Assembly (NCBI GenBank): GCA_031276105.1
Contig: JAISNS010000148.1
Span: 1 to 8,157, forward strand
DNA from: Dysgonamonadaceae bacterium
GTDB lineage: Bacteria; Bacteroidota; Bacteroidia; Bacteroidales; Azobacteroidaceae
DNA length: 8,157 bases
Direction of reading: 5' to 3'
Part shown: one piece after another, positions 1 to 6,810 of the stretch
How the letters are laid out: every line of letters starts with the position of its first letter
How positions within the stretch are numbered: position 1 is the stretch's first letter
Translations under genes and position numbers: made by a program
The notes under the pieces: generated by a model
What the model saw: only the letters and a program-made list of their open reading frames with translations
Databases searched by the model: none
What the model was told of the DNA's origin: nothing

Positions 1-81
1 ACCTTGCCCTACCAACTGCTTTTGGCCGGCATAATCGTCTAAGGACTGTGGACGCATTCGTTCTGCTAACGGTCGATTCAT
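1..81 (-). CDS. rarA: RarA/MgsA-type AAA+ recombination factor, N-terminal 27 codons only
   Basis: This is a partial gene that runs off the left edge of the window. The 27 visible codons begin MNRPLAERMRPQSLDDY and continue to a GQ..LVGQG stretch. The run PLAERMRPxxLxxYxGQxxLVG is the conserved N-terminus of replication-associated recombination protein A (RarA/MgsA/WRIP1 family), an AAA+ ATPase acting at stalled replication forks. The Walker A and B motifs would lie outside the window, so the assignment rests on the N-terminal signature alone. The ATG is the natural start because the conserved motif begins at residue 3. A TAATTTTG -7-like element lies about 35 bp upstream (115-122), suggesting its own promoter rather than dependence on the solute-binding gene that ends 124 bp upstream. 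Confidence 0.85.
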   Translation of the reverse strand, partial: MNRPLAERMRPQSLDDYAGQKQLVGQG

Positions 82-114
82 GATGTCTCCAATTGAATTT
101 AACAGGAATTTTTG

Positions 115-122
115 CAAAATTA
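115..122 (-). promoter_or_regulatory. Candidate -7 element upstream of rarA
   Basis: On the minus strand this reads TAATTTTG, a full match to the Bacteroidetes -7 consensus TAnnTTTG. It sits about 33 bp before the rarA ATG, which fits a short leader. I do not see a good TTTG -33 element at the expected distance, so the call rests on the -7 box only. Confidence 0.4.
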
Positions 123-205
123 CATGAAATATTTTGAAATATCAGCAGTTTGTTCCTTTGTTTTCTGTTCGCCTTTGATCTTTGTCCAATAGCACGTTCG
201 AATAC

Positions 206-979
206 TCATCTGCCATAATCCGAAATCCACACATTCAAGCTATCCAGCAGCGCCGGCGATGTCTTCCTCACCGCCCATGCTTGGAATTGTGTGAATCCGA
301 TATCCGTTTTGACGTCTATTTCAGGGAAGGAAATGCTGTTTTTCAATGCCAACTCCCGATCGACTACCGCATAATCAATTTCCTTACAGGCCACCCTGTA
401 AATTAACTCTTCCCGGGAATATTGTTCGGTTTCTTTTATGTGAATCGGTTCCGCTATTTCGTCGGAAAGGTTTCGCAAGCGCAGAATTGCCGCCGAATTT
501 TTCGGAACATGGATTTCTTTGTTTGACAAATCAAGTTGATTCCTGATAAACAGCACGGTATCTCCTTCAACCGGTTTCCGCTGTACCAGCACTTGTTTAC
601 TTTGCGCCACCGGAACGGTGAATAGAAACAAATCCTTATTCTCGTTGGTTATCGGGATGCTGCGGGCAATAATATCGTAAGTATGGTTTTCCAATCCTTT
701 GATGCACGCTTCCATATTGTTCGCAAGAAAAATTTCGACGTGTAAACCGGAACGTTTTTCAATGTATTTGCACAATTCGTACTGTATTCCCGCAATCGTA
801 TCGCCCGTTACATAGTAATCAACCGAGTTGTATTCGGTTACGATATTCAGTATGCCTTCCTGCTTGATTTGATAATAATCCCTCCCGGCAACGTTTTTTT
901 CCCCGGTTACATTTACCCAAATCAAAAGAATAAGAAAAATACCGAATGTAACTATTGAATATAAAAGCCGCCGTTTCAT
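206..979 (-). CDS. Membrane-anchored family 3 solute-binding-domain protein (MltF N-domain-like)
   Basis: The protein is 257 residues from the ATG at 979. A basic start (MKRRLL) precedes one hydrophobic segment at residues 6-22, a signal anchor that would place the rest in the periplasm. The body resembles the family 3 extracellular solute-binding fold: GILNIVTEYNSVDYYV near 42-57, GIQYELCKYIEKRSGL near 64-79, and the characteristic YDIIARSIPIT near 101-111. The same fold forms the N-terminal half of the lytic transglycosylase MltF, but no transglycosylase domain follows. The ligand cannot be read from the sequence. A longer frame starting with TTG at 1003 exists, but its extra eight codons come from the edge of a 7-bp repeat array, so I prefer the ATG. 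The end is abrupt, and a +1 frame continues in a plausible way to 142 (see findings). The gene lies 82 bp downstream of tnaA across a repeat-filled gap. Confidence 0.75.
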   Translation of the reverse strand: MKRRLLYSIVTFGIFLILLIWVNVTGEKNVAGRDYYQIKQEGILNIVTEYNSVDYYVTGDTIAGIQYELCKYIEKRSGLHVEIFLANNMEACIKGLENHTYDIIARSIPITNENKDLFLFTVPVAQSKQVLVQRKPVEGDTVLFIRNQLDLSNKEIHVPKNSAAILRLRNLSDEIAEPIHIKETEQYSREELIYRVACKEIDYAVVDRELALKNSISFPEIDVKTDIGFTQFQAWAVRKTSPALLDSLNVWISDYGR

Positions 980-994
980 TGTGAAAAAGTAAAC

Positions 995-1068
995 AAGTGA
1001 CAAGTGACAAGTGACAAGTTGTCTGCGCTTCGCGCAACTTTTAGTTCTTAGTTCTTAGTTCTTAGTTC
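995..1068. repeat. 7-bp tandem arrays flanking a GC hairpin (gap between tnaA and the solute-binding gene)
   Basis: On the plus strand, AAGTGAC occurs three times in perfect tandem (995-1015). A hairpin region follows at 1016-1040, with AAGTT/AACTT as outer stem and GCGC-TTC-GCGC as inner stem. Then TTAGTTC occurs four times in perfect tandem (1041-1068). The two arms belong to different sequence classes. The tnaA stop codon (1062-1064) and its last two sense codons lie in or against the rightmost TTAGTTC copy. Confidence 0.9.
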
Positions 1069-2438
1069 TTTTCCATTTCTACGGTAAAGTGCCGCATAAT
1101 AGGCGCTTCGTAAACGATTTTCAAGCCGTGGGTTATCTTGTCCCGCCGGTCGTAAACGTTTTTCAAAGCTGCCGCCGCTACCTCTATATGACTGTTGGTA
1201 TAGGTACGGCGGGGGATTGCCAAGCGCAACAGTTCGAGTTGCGGATAGCGGTTTTCACGGGTAACAGGATCGCGATCGGCAAGGATAGCGCCTATCTCGG
1301 TACTGCGTATGCCGCCTTCCAAATACAGTTCCACCGCCAGCGTTTGGGCGGGAAATTCTTCGCGGGGCACGTGGGGCAACACTTTCAGGGCGTCGATAAA
1401 AATGGCGTGTCCGCCGGCGGGACGTTGGTAGGCGATTCCATACTCGTCCAGTTTCGCACCCAAGTATGCTACCTGACGAATCCGTCCATCCAAATAATCA
1501 AATTCCGTGCCTTCGTCCAGCCCTGTTGCGAGCGCGTTCATGTCGCGACCGCTCATGCCGCCATAGGTAATATATCCCTCAAACATAATGTTATAGATGG
1601 AAGCTTCGCGAAACAGTTGTTCGCTGCGGAAAGCAATGAATCCGCCGATGTTGACAATCGCGTCCTTTTTCGAACTCATCGTCATCATATCGACGTATTG
1701 AAACATTTCCCGTACAATTTTCTTAATGGTTTTATTTTCGTACCCCTTTTCCCGTGTTTTGATGAAATAAGCGTTTTCGGCAAAACGGGCGGAATCGAAC
1801 AGGAGTGGAATCCCATATTTTTGCGACAGCGCGGCAATTCCCCGGATATTCTCCATTGATACGGGTTGCCCGCCGGAAGTATTACAAGTGATTGTTATAC
1901 AAATGAACGGAATTTTTTCTTTCGGATAGGCCTTTAATACGGTTTCCAATTTATTCAGATCAACATTGCCTTTGAACGGATGTTCGAGTTGGGTATCGCC
2001 GGCTTCATCAATGGTGCAATCGACAGCGCTTGCTTTCCGAAACTCGATATGTCCCTTAGTCGTATCGAAATGCGCGTTTCCGGGTACGACGTCGCCGGCT
2101 TTTACCAGCACGGAAAATAATACGTTTTCGGCGGCGCGCCCCTGATGGGTCGGCAGGAAATAATCGAAACCCAAAATGGTTTTAATCGCTTCTTTCATGT
2201 TGAAATACGAAGCGGAGCCGGCATAACTTTCGTCTCCCTCCATCATGGCCGCCCATTGACGGTCGCTCATCGCGCCGGTTCCCGAATCGGTAAGTAAATC
2301 GATGAAAACCTGCGAACTCTTCAGTCCGAACAGGTTGTATTTGGCTTCTTTGATCCATCGTTCGCGTTCTTCGCGCGTGCTGCGGTAAAGGGGTTCTACC
2401 ATTTTTATCCGAAAAGACTCGGCATAAGGAATTTCCAT
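1062..2438 (-). CDS. tnaA: Tryptophanase (L-tryptophan indole-lyase)
   Basis: TnaA is a cytoplasmic PLP enzyme of the beta-eliminating lyase family (fold type I) that cleaves L-tryptophan to indole, pyruvate and ammonia. The 458-residue length matches Bacteroidales tryptophanases. Visible motifs include IDLLTDSGTGAMSD (46-59), PTHQGR (96-101), DSARFAENAYF (215-225; Asp215 should contact the PLP ring nitrogen and Arg218 its phenolate oxygen), SKKD (256-259; Lys258 is the predicted Schiff-base lysine) and LAIPRRTYT (406-414; an Arg that binds substrate carboxylate). The close relative tyrosine phenol-lyase is disfavoured: the residue matching its specificity Arg381 is Ile382 here (RSTEIG), and Asp125 in HFDTTKGH replaces its Thr124, both as in tryptophanase. 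The start lies 25 bp after mscS, implying co-transcription. The final codons and TAA stop are contributed by the adjoining 7-bp repeat array. No TnaC-like leader peptide is evident in the short upstream gap. Confidence 0.95.
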   Translation of the reverse strand: MEIPYAESFRIKMVEPLYRSTREERERWIKEAKYNLFGLKSSQVFIDLLTDSGTGAMSDRQWAAMMEGDESYAGSASYFNMKEAIKTILGFDYFLPTHQGRAAENVLFSVLVKAGDVVPGNAHFDTTKGHIEFRKASAVDCTIDEAGDTQLEHPFKGNVDLNKLETVLKAYPKEKIPFICITITCNTSGGQPVSMENIRGIAALSQKYGIPLLFDSARFAENAYFIKTREKGYENKTIKKIVREMFQYVDMMTMSSKKDAIVNIGGFIAFRSEQLFREASIYNIMFEGYITYGGMSGRDMNALATGLDEGTEFDYLDGRIRQVAYLGAKLDEYGIAYQRPAGGHAIFIDALKVLPHVPREEFPAQTLAVELYLEGGIRSTEIGAILADRDPVTRENRYPQLELLRLAIPRRTYTNSHIEVAAAALKNVYDRRDKITHGLKIVYEAPIMRHFTVEMEKN

Positions 2439-2463
2439 AATAATATCTTTTTAGAATTGATTA

Positions 2464-3315
2464 CTAATTATTTTTACCGGCTAAATGTACCGTCAATTGC
2501 GGGAACGGTATGTTGATTCCCTTATCGGCAAAGATTTTATAAATCTGCTCGTTTATGTCAAAATAGACGTCCCAATAATTTTCTTTCAGCACCCAGACGC
2601 GGATAAGTAAATCGACCGAACTTTCGTTCAGCGTTTTTAATGCAACAAGAGGCGCCGGATCGGCTAATATACGCTTGTCGCCGGTAATGATTTCCCGGAT
2701 AATATTTTTCGTTTTATCGTAATCGGTACCGTAGTCAACCCCGACAACCCATTCGATGCGCCGATTTTTCTGATCGTTGTAATTAATGATGGTATTCGTA
2801 CTCAATCCCCCGTTGGGAATATAAATCGTGCGATTATCGGCGGTAACAATCACGGTATTAAAAATTTGAATTTCTTTCACCGTTCCTTCCTGTCCCTGTG
2901 CCAAAATATAGTCGCCCACTTTGTAGGGGCGGAAAAGCAAAATCGTTACCCCGCCGGCGAAATTCTGCAAAGTACCGCTCATCGCCATACCTAAAGCGAC
3001 GCCTACCGATGCGAGCAGGGCGACAAAAGAACTGTTGTTTATACCCAGCCGGTTGATAATCAGTATCAACAAAGCGGACGTCAAAATAATATTAATAAGA
3101 CTTTTGAGGAAAGAGGCGACGGAAGGATCGAAATCACGGTTACTCATAACCTTGCCCATCAGGTGATTCAGGTACCGGATGAGTTTTCGACCGACCCAAT
3201 AAATAATGAAACAAACGATCAGGTTAAATCCAAATTCAAACGCTTTGTGGAGTAATGTATCCCATAAGCCCGATTGAAAAAAGGCTTTTAATTGAATATC
3301 TTCCAATAATGTCAT
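2464..3315 (-). CDS. mscS: MscS-family small-conductance mechanosensitive channel
   Basis: The 283-residue protein is close to the length of E. coli MscS and should form a homo-oligomeric inner-membrane channel that releases solutes during hypo-osmotic shock. Hydrophobic segments lie near residues 27-48 and 68-88. The pore helix is near 95-128 and has the small-residue pattern LLASVGVALGMAMSGTLQNF, followed by the family hallmark LLFRPYKVGDYI (126-137). The beta domain shows IFNTVIVTADNRTIYIPNG (151-169), and the C-terminal domain ends with INIPFPQLTVHL (267-278), matching the PFPQ motif of MscS. No extra N-terminal membrane helices of the larger MscK/YbiO type are present. The -7 element at 3361-3368 gives a leader of about 40 nt. 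tnaA follows after 25 bp, so the two are probably one transcript; this could link osmotic gating to an indole-producing gene, though the pairing may be fortuitous. Confidence 0.92.
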   Translation of the reverse strand: MTLLEDIQLKAFFQSGLWDTLLHKAFEFGFNLIVCFIIYWVGRKLIRYLNHLMGKVMSNRDFDPSVASFLKSLINIILTSALLILIINRLGINNSSFVALLASVGVALGMAMSGTLQNFAGGVTILLFRPYKVGDYILAQGQEGTVKEIQIFNTVIVTADNRTIYIPNGGLSTNTIINYNDQKNRRIEWVVGVDYGTDYDKTKNIIREIITGDKRILADPAPLVALKTLNESSVDLLIRVWVLKENYWDVYFDINEQIYKIFADKGINIPFPQLTVHLAGKNN

Positions 3316-3360
3316 TGCTGTAATTAAAATTATTATTACCCTTAGTATTTATATCGCGGA

Positions 3361-3368
3361 CAAAGGTA
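3361..3368 (-). promoter_or_regulatory. Candidate -7 element for mscS-tnaA
   Basis: On the minus strand this reads TACCTTTG, a perfect TAnnTTTG. It lies about 46 bp before the mscS ATG and just downstream of the T-tract of the repeat hairpin in this gap. The -33 position falls in the T-rich end of that hairpin (TAGTTTT) and is only a weak match to TTTG. Placement between a terminator-like structure and mscS makes it the natural promoter of an mscS-tnaA unit. Confidence 0.5.
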
Positions 3369-3384
3369 GTCGGTTTGAGGCAAT

Positions 3385-3445
3385 AAAAAAAACTAAAAGC
3401 TAAAAACTAAAAGTTAAACGCTCTCATAGTTTTTAGTTTTTAGTT
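3385..3445 (-). terminator. Terminator-like hairpin between the adaptor gene and mscS
   Basis: Read on the minus strand, a 19-nt arm (3445-3427) is followed by a 17-nt loop and a second 19-nt arm (3409-3391) that pairs with one mismatch. An eight-T run (3392-3385) then overlaps the stem end. The layout is that of an intrinsic terminator, although the stem is almost wholly A/T and both arms are built of 7-bp repeats. It lies immediately after the adaptor stop codon. Confidence 0.45.
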
Positions 3446-3460
3446 ATTAGTTATTAGTTG
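3391..3460. repeat. Inverted 7-bp repeat arrays in the gap between the adaptor gene and mscS
   Basis: On the plus strand, four heptads AACTAAA, AGCTAAA, AACTAAA, AGTTAAA occupy 3391-3418. After a short spacer, TAGTTTT, TAGTTTT, TAGTTAT, TAGTTAT and a partial TAGTTG occupy 3427-3460. The second array is essentially the reverse complement of the first. The adaptor's TAA stop (3447-3449) and its two Asn codons fall within the second array. Confidence 0.9.
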
Positions 3461-4457
3461 TTTCTATCGCGCTTCCGTCGATTAAGCGGGTTTGGCCGGC
3501 GGTAACGACGACGTCGCCCTCGTTCAAGCCGGAGAGGATTTCGTAATTGGTTTCCAAACGCTGTCCCAATTCTACTTTGCGGTAGCGGGCGACGCCGTTT
3601 TCGACGACATAGACGTATTTATCGTTGGCGCCCGCCTGTTTCAGTACGGCGGCGTCGGGGACGACGATGCTCTGTTTTTCGCCAAAATGGAGCGATACGC
3701 GGGCATACATTCCGGGACGTACCCGTGCGTTCCGGTTGTCGATCGCCACTTCGACGCCAAAGGTGTGCGTCGCGGCGTCGATGGTCGGATAGATGAGCGA
3801 CACTTTTCCCTTAAAAACCTCGTCGCCGTAAACATCCAATTGGATTTTGGCGGGCATACCGACTTTGACGTCCGTGAAATTGCTTTCCGAAACATAGACG
3901 ATCGCTTTCAGCGGGTTCAGTTGCTGGATAGTCAATATCGGTTGTTGGGCGAAAACATTCCCGTTGTCGTAATTGCGGGCGGTAACGATACCGTTGATGG
4001 GACTCCGCAACTGCGTGTTTTCGCGCAGATTGGCGATGACAGCCGTCAGGACGTCGATTTGTGTTTTCACCTGATCGACTTGTTGCTGGGCAATTCCGCC
4101 GACTTTCAACAGTTCGCTGTAACGGTCGTAATCTTTCTGCAAGTTGGCCAACTGAGCGCTTTGTTGCTGCAAATTAGACGATTCCATTTGAACCAAAAGT
4201 TGTCCTTTGCTCACTTTCTGTCCGATTTCCACATAGATTTTTTCGATGCGTCCCGGCATCGTGGGCGTAATCTGGTTGATAACATCTGCCTGTACATTCG
4301 CGGTGTAGGTCGCTATCTTTTCTACGGTTTGCCGTTTTGCGACGCTGGTGTTCACCTTTACTTTCACTTCTTCCTGTACCGTTTCCTGCTTTTTTTCTCC
4401 ACAAGAGAAAAACATTCCCAAGCATAAAAAGGGTAATACAATTTTTGCCTTTGTCAT
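3447..4457 (-). CDS. Efflux periplasmic adaptor subunit (membrane fusion lipoprotein, HlyD/AcrA family)
   Basis: The adaptor is 336 residues from ATG 4457. A lipoprotein signal (MTKAKIVLPFLCLGMFFSC) places lipidated Cys19 after the export segment, tethering the protein to a membrane facing the periplasm. A first lipoyl half-motif follows at 69-91 (GRIEKIYVEIGQKVSKGQLLV), then an alpha-helical hairpin at about 92-146, the second lipoyl half at 150-168 (LRSPINGIVTARNYDNGNV), and beta-barrel and membrane-proximal domains to the end (VVPDAAV near 265-271; EGDVVVTAGQ near 313-322). Such adaptors bridge an inner-membrane pump to a TolC channel. An upstream extension to 4541 exists but begins inside a 7-bp repeat array, so the lipoprotein start is correct. 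The outer-membrane partner lies just upstream, but no RND permease follows, which is unusual. The last two codons and stop come from a repeat array. Confidence 0.92.
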   Translation of the reverse strand: MTKAKIVLPFLCLGMFFSCGEKKQETVQEEVKVKVNTSVAKRQTVEKIATYTANVQADVINQITPTMPGRIEKIYVEIGQKVSKGQLLVQMESSNLQQQSAQLANLQKDYDRYSELLKVGGIAQQQVDQVKTQIDVLTAVIANLRENTQLRSPINGIVTARNYDNGNVFAQQPILTIQQLNPLKAIVYVSESNFTDVKVGMPAKIQLDVYGDEVFKGKVSLIYPTIDAATHTFGVEVAIDNRNARVRPGMYARVSLHFGEKQSIVVPDAAVLKQAGANDKYVYVVENGVARYRKVELGQRLETNYEILSGLNEGDVVVTAGQTRLIDGSAIETTNN

Positions 4458-4472
4458 AATTTTGTTTTTTGG

Positions 4473-4625
4473 GAGTGACAAGTGACAAGTGACGAGTGAC
4501 AAGGGCGCGAAGCGGCTCTCGTTTAATCGTTTACTTATCACTTATCACATGTTTGTTTGTTATTTATTTGTTATTTATTATTTGTCACTCGTCACTTGTC
4601 ACTTTAAAAAAGTCACTCGTCACTT
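4473..4625. repeat. Inverted 7-bp repeat arrays in the gap between tolC and the adaptor gene
   Basis: Plus-strand heptads GAGTGAC, AAGTGAC, AAGTGAC, GAGTGAC occupy 4473-4500. GTCACTC, GTCACTT, GTCACTT occupy 4584-4604, then an in-register 7-nt TAAAAAA, then GTCACTC and GTCACTT (4612-4625). Positions 4480-4502 and 4582-4604 are a perfect 23-bp inverted repeat separated by 79 bp. The spacer also carries two ACTTATC heptads (4533-4546) and a GCGCGAAGCG core (4504-4515). The right array is translated as the last residues of the TolC homologue. Confidence 0.9.
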
Positions 4626-6105
4626 GAGCGCCTTCAGCGCCTATTCCCAACGTTTTGTCCAAGTCGGCTTTGGAGGTCAGGAAATTATAAATTGCCTGCG
4701 TAAAAGCCAGGCTTGCCTGCGTCAATCCCAGTTGCGCCGTGTTCAAGTCGAGCAACGTTCCCATGCCCGTATCGTAGAGCTTTTGGGAGATTTCGTATCC
4801 TTTTTTAGCTTGCGCCACAACGTCTTTCGTCGAAAAAACCTGTTCCACATAATTGGTCATGTTGTTCACATTGCTGTTGACGGCCAATTGGAGGTTGCGC
4901 ACCACGTCTTCGCGTTGCCATTTCATCTGTTCGATGGTAGCTTTTGTTTGCCGAATATCGTTTGTTTTTTTGAAGCCGTCGAAGAGCGGAATGGAGATGT
5001 TCAGGCTGACCGTCGAATAGGGATTCCATTTATAATCGCCGAAGCGGAAATCGTTGTTCATCGACATATACGTATAATTGCCCGTGATGGCGATCGTCGG
5101 CAAGAACTGCGCCTTGTAGAGTTGCAAGGTTTTTTGGAGCTGTTCGGTTTGAATATCAAACTTTTTCAAATCCGAGTTATCGTCCAGCGAAGTATCCAGC
5201 GCAAGGACTTCGGCATACAATCCTTCCTCGTAATCCAACAAACTGCCGGGGATAGCGATTTCCTGTTCCATATCCACGCCCATCAGGGCTTTCAACGACA
5301 GGGTGGCCAAGTTGTAAGCGTTCTGCGCCTGAATCAGGTTGGGCTTGATGTTTTTCACATTCACATCGGCGCGAATCAAATCGAACTCGGAAACGACGCC
5401 CTGTTTGAACTTGTTCCGGATGTCGTTGTAGCTCAACACGGCGTTGTCGTGACTTTCCTGAAAAACGTGCAGCGCGTCTTTGGCCAGCAACACGCCGTAA
5501 TACGCTTTGCGAACGGAGTGAACCATGTTAATCTTGGACGAACGGGCGCTTTCGACGGCCAATTCCACGTCCAAACTCGAAATCTCCAAACTTTTCCAAA
5601 GCGTGGGGACAACGACCGGCCAGTTCAATTGCAGTCCGCCCGTCCAATTGTTGTCGCGGCCAACGGAAATTCCCTGATTGGGGTCGGAAGGAGGCGTATT
5701 CTTCCCAATGTTCTTCGCTAATTCGCCCGGTTCTTTGGGATTAGTCGAAATCTCATAATCCGTATGATTAGCCAGTGTTTCTTCTATTCCGGAAATAATC
5801 GGCGCAAACATATCTCCTCCGAACGCGCCGTCCATATACATCACCTGCTTTTTCAGCGTCCGGCTGTATTGCCCGACGATGTCGATCTGCGGATAAAGCG
5901 CCGAATGCGAAGAACGTTTGGCGTATTTTTTCTTTTGCACTTCCAAGTCGGCGACCTTGACCGACGGATTTTCGCTCAGTGCAATTCGGATCGCCCCATC
6001 CAATGTCAGTTCGAGGGGCGGTTGTTTCTCCTGCGCAACCGTCAGGAGCGGAATTAAAAACGCAAGGGCTGCGATACTCATCTTTTTGCTTAGACCTATT
6101 TTCAT
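4585..6105 (-). CDS. TolC-family outer-membrane efflux protein
   Basis: The 506-residue precursor has a Sec signal peptide (MKIGLSKKMS then a hydrophobic run to about residue 23, likely cleaved near VA-Q). The mature part carries the two structural repeats of outer-membrane efflux proteins, about 34-276 and 312-488. Typical signatures are LTLDGAIRIALSENPSVKVADLEV (34-56), the YGVLLAKDALHVFQES helix (203-218), FKQGVVSEFDLIRADVNV (233-250), SIPLFDGFKKTNDIRQTKATIEQ (371-393) and LYDTGMGTLLDLNTAQLGLTQASLAF (443-468). A trimer should form the outer-membrane barrel and periplasmic tunnel for drug or metabolite export. It lies 31 bp after the regulator and 127 bp before the adaptor, so one operon is likely. 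The last 12-13 residues (VTSDFFKVTSDE) are encoded by a 7-bp repeat array and are unlikely to be ancestral; the OEP domain is complete before them. Confidence 0.93.
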   Translation of the reverse strand: MKIGLSKKMSIAALAFLIPLLTVAQEKQPPLELTLDGAIRIALSENPSVKVADLEVQKKKYAKRSSHSALYPQIDIVGQYSRTLKKQVMYMDGAFGGDMFAPIISGIEETLANHTDYEISTNPKEPGELAKNIGKNTPPSDPNQGISVGRDNNWTGGLQLNWPVVVPTLWKSLEISSLDVELAVESARSSKINMVHSVRKAYYGVLLAKDALHVFQESHDNAVLSYNDIRNKFKQGVVSEFDLIRADVNVKNIKPNLIQAQNAYNLATLSLKALMGVDMEQEIAIPGSLLDYEEGLYAEVLALDTSLDDNSDLKKFDIQTEQLQKTLQLYKAQFLPTIAITGNYTYMSMNNDFRFGDYKWNPYSTVSLNISIPLFDGFKKTNDIRQTKATIEQMKWQREDVVRNLQLAVNSNVNNMTNYVEQVFSTKDVVAQAKKGYEISQKLYDTGMGTLLDLNTAQLGLTQASLAFTQAIYNFLTSKADLDKTLGIGAEGAQVTSDFFKVTSDE

Positions 6106-6136
6106 ACCTATTTAAAAACTGTTTATAATTTGATAT

Positions 6137-6748
6137 TTACTTCTCGTTCATGTTTGCCGTTATCTTATCGACCTTGTCAATGCCGGCAGCCGTCGCCACG
6201 CCGCGTATAGAGGTAAGGATGATGGTGCGTATCACCTCGTTGGGCGAATATTTATCGACCGGAATGTAATTGTCTTCCATCAGAGCTTTGAACTGGCTTC
6301 GCAAAAGCCATGTAATGATTTCGATATTGGCGTCTTTCCGAATCAGTCCCTGTTCGATTCCTTTTTGAAAGAGGGGGACAAAACGTTTGGTATCATCTTG
6401 TTTATTCGCTTCGGTTTTCTTATAAATGGATAAATGATACTTTTTCAGATCGTGAATCAGCGAAGTGTTGATGTTCTGCGTTTCGAGGAGATGCTTGGCA
6501 TAAATGCGCATGATGATTTCGATAACGTCTTCCGAAGAAGCAATTATTTTTTCGATTTCGCGGTTGGCTTTGTCGATATGGTTGCTGATGCACATTTCCA
6601 GCAGTTCTTCCTTGTCGCGGAAAACCTCGTAAAGCGTCCGTTTGGAAATGCCCAACTCGTTAGCGATGTCAGACATCGTCATGCTTTTTATCCCATGTGT
6701 GAAGAAGAGCGTGGAAGCGCCTTCGATAATTCGTTCTTTTAATTCCAT
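6137..6748 (-). CDS. TetR/AcrR-family transcriptional regulator
   Basis: The 203-residue protein has the TetR-type N-terminal helix-turn-helix: IIEGASTLFFTHGIKSMTMSDIANELGISKRTLYEVFRDKEELLEMCI, residues 7-54, with the recognition helix near ISKRTLYEVF (34-43). The remaining helical domain, which binds ligand and dimerises, is divergent and does not reveal its inducer. Family members usually repress an adjacent efflux operon and their own gene, and the TolC gene starts 31 bp downstream, so the first assumption is an autoregulated regulator-TolC-adaptor operon. The ATG at 6748 is right because the HTH begins at residue 7. Its promoter is probably the near-consensus -7 box at 6811-6818. A short palindrome (6793-6802) between that box and the ATG is a weak operator candidate. 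Confidence 0.9.
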   Translation of the reverse strand: MELKERIIEGASTLFFTHGIKSMTMSDIANELGISKRTLYEVFRDKEELLEMCISNHIDKANREIEKIIASSEDVIEIIMRIYAKHLLETQNINTSLIHDLKKYHLSIYKKTEANKQDDTKRFVPLFQKGIEQGLIRKDANIEIITWLLRSQFKALMEDNYIPVDKYSPNEVIRTIILTSIRGVATAAGIDKVDKITANMNEK

Positions 6749-6810
6749 TTACTAATGCCTACAGTTGTATAAGACGAAATAAGAGTATATATATTTTAAA
6801 ATTTCCGGTG

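Noticed and set aside
995..1068. CRISPR array
   Set aside because: Units are 7 bp in direct tandem with no spacers and no cas genes nearby.
1062..2438. Tyrosine phenol-lyase instead of tryptophanase
   Set aside because: The positions that set specificity (Asp125, Ile382) match tryptophanase, not the Thr and Arg of tyrosine phenol-lyase.
4458..4541. N-terminal extension of the adaptor protein starting with GTG at 4541
   Set aside because: The extra residues (including LSLVTCHLSL) are translated heptad repeats, and the extension would bury the lipoprotein signal peptide that begins at 4457.
4489..5721. A 410-codon plus-strand open frame antisense to tolC, and similar long frames antisense to the adaptor (3492-4427) and tnaA (1089-1859)
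   Set aside because: They mirror clearly recognisable minus-strand genes, show no family motifs, and one starts within the heptad repeats. Long antisense frames are common opposite genes with biased codon use.
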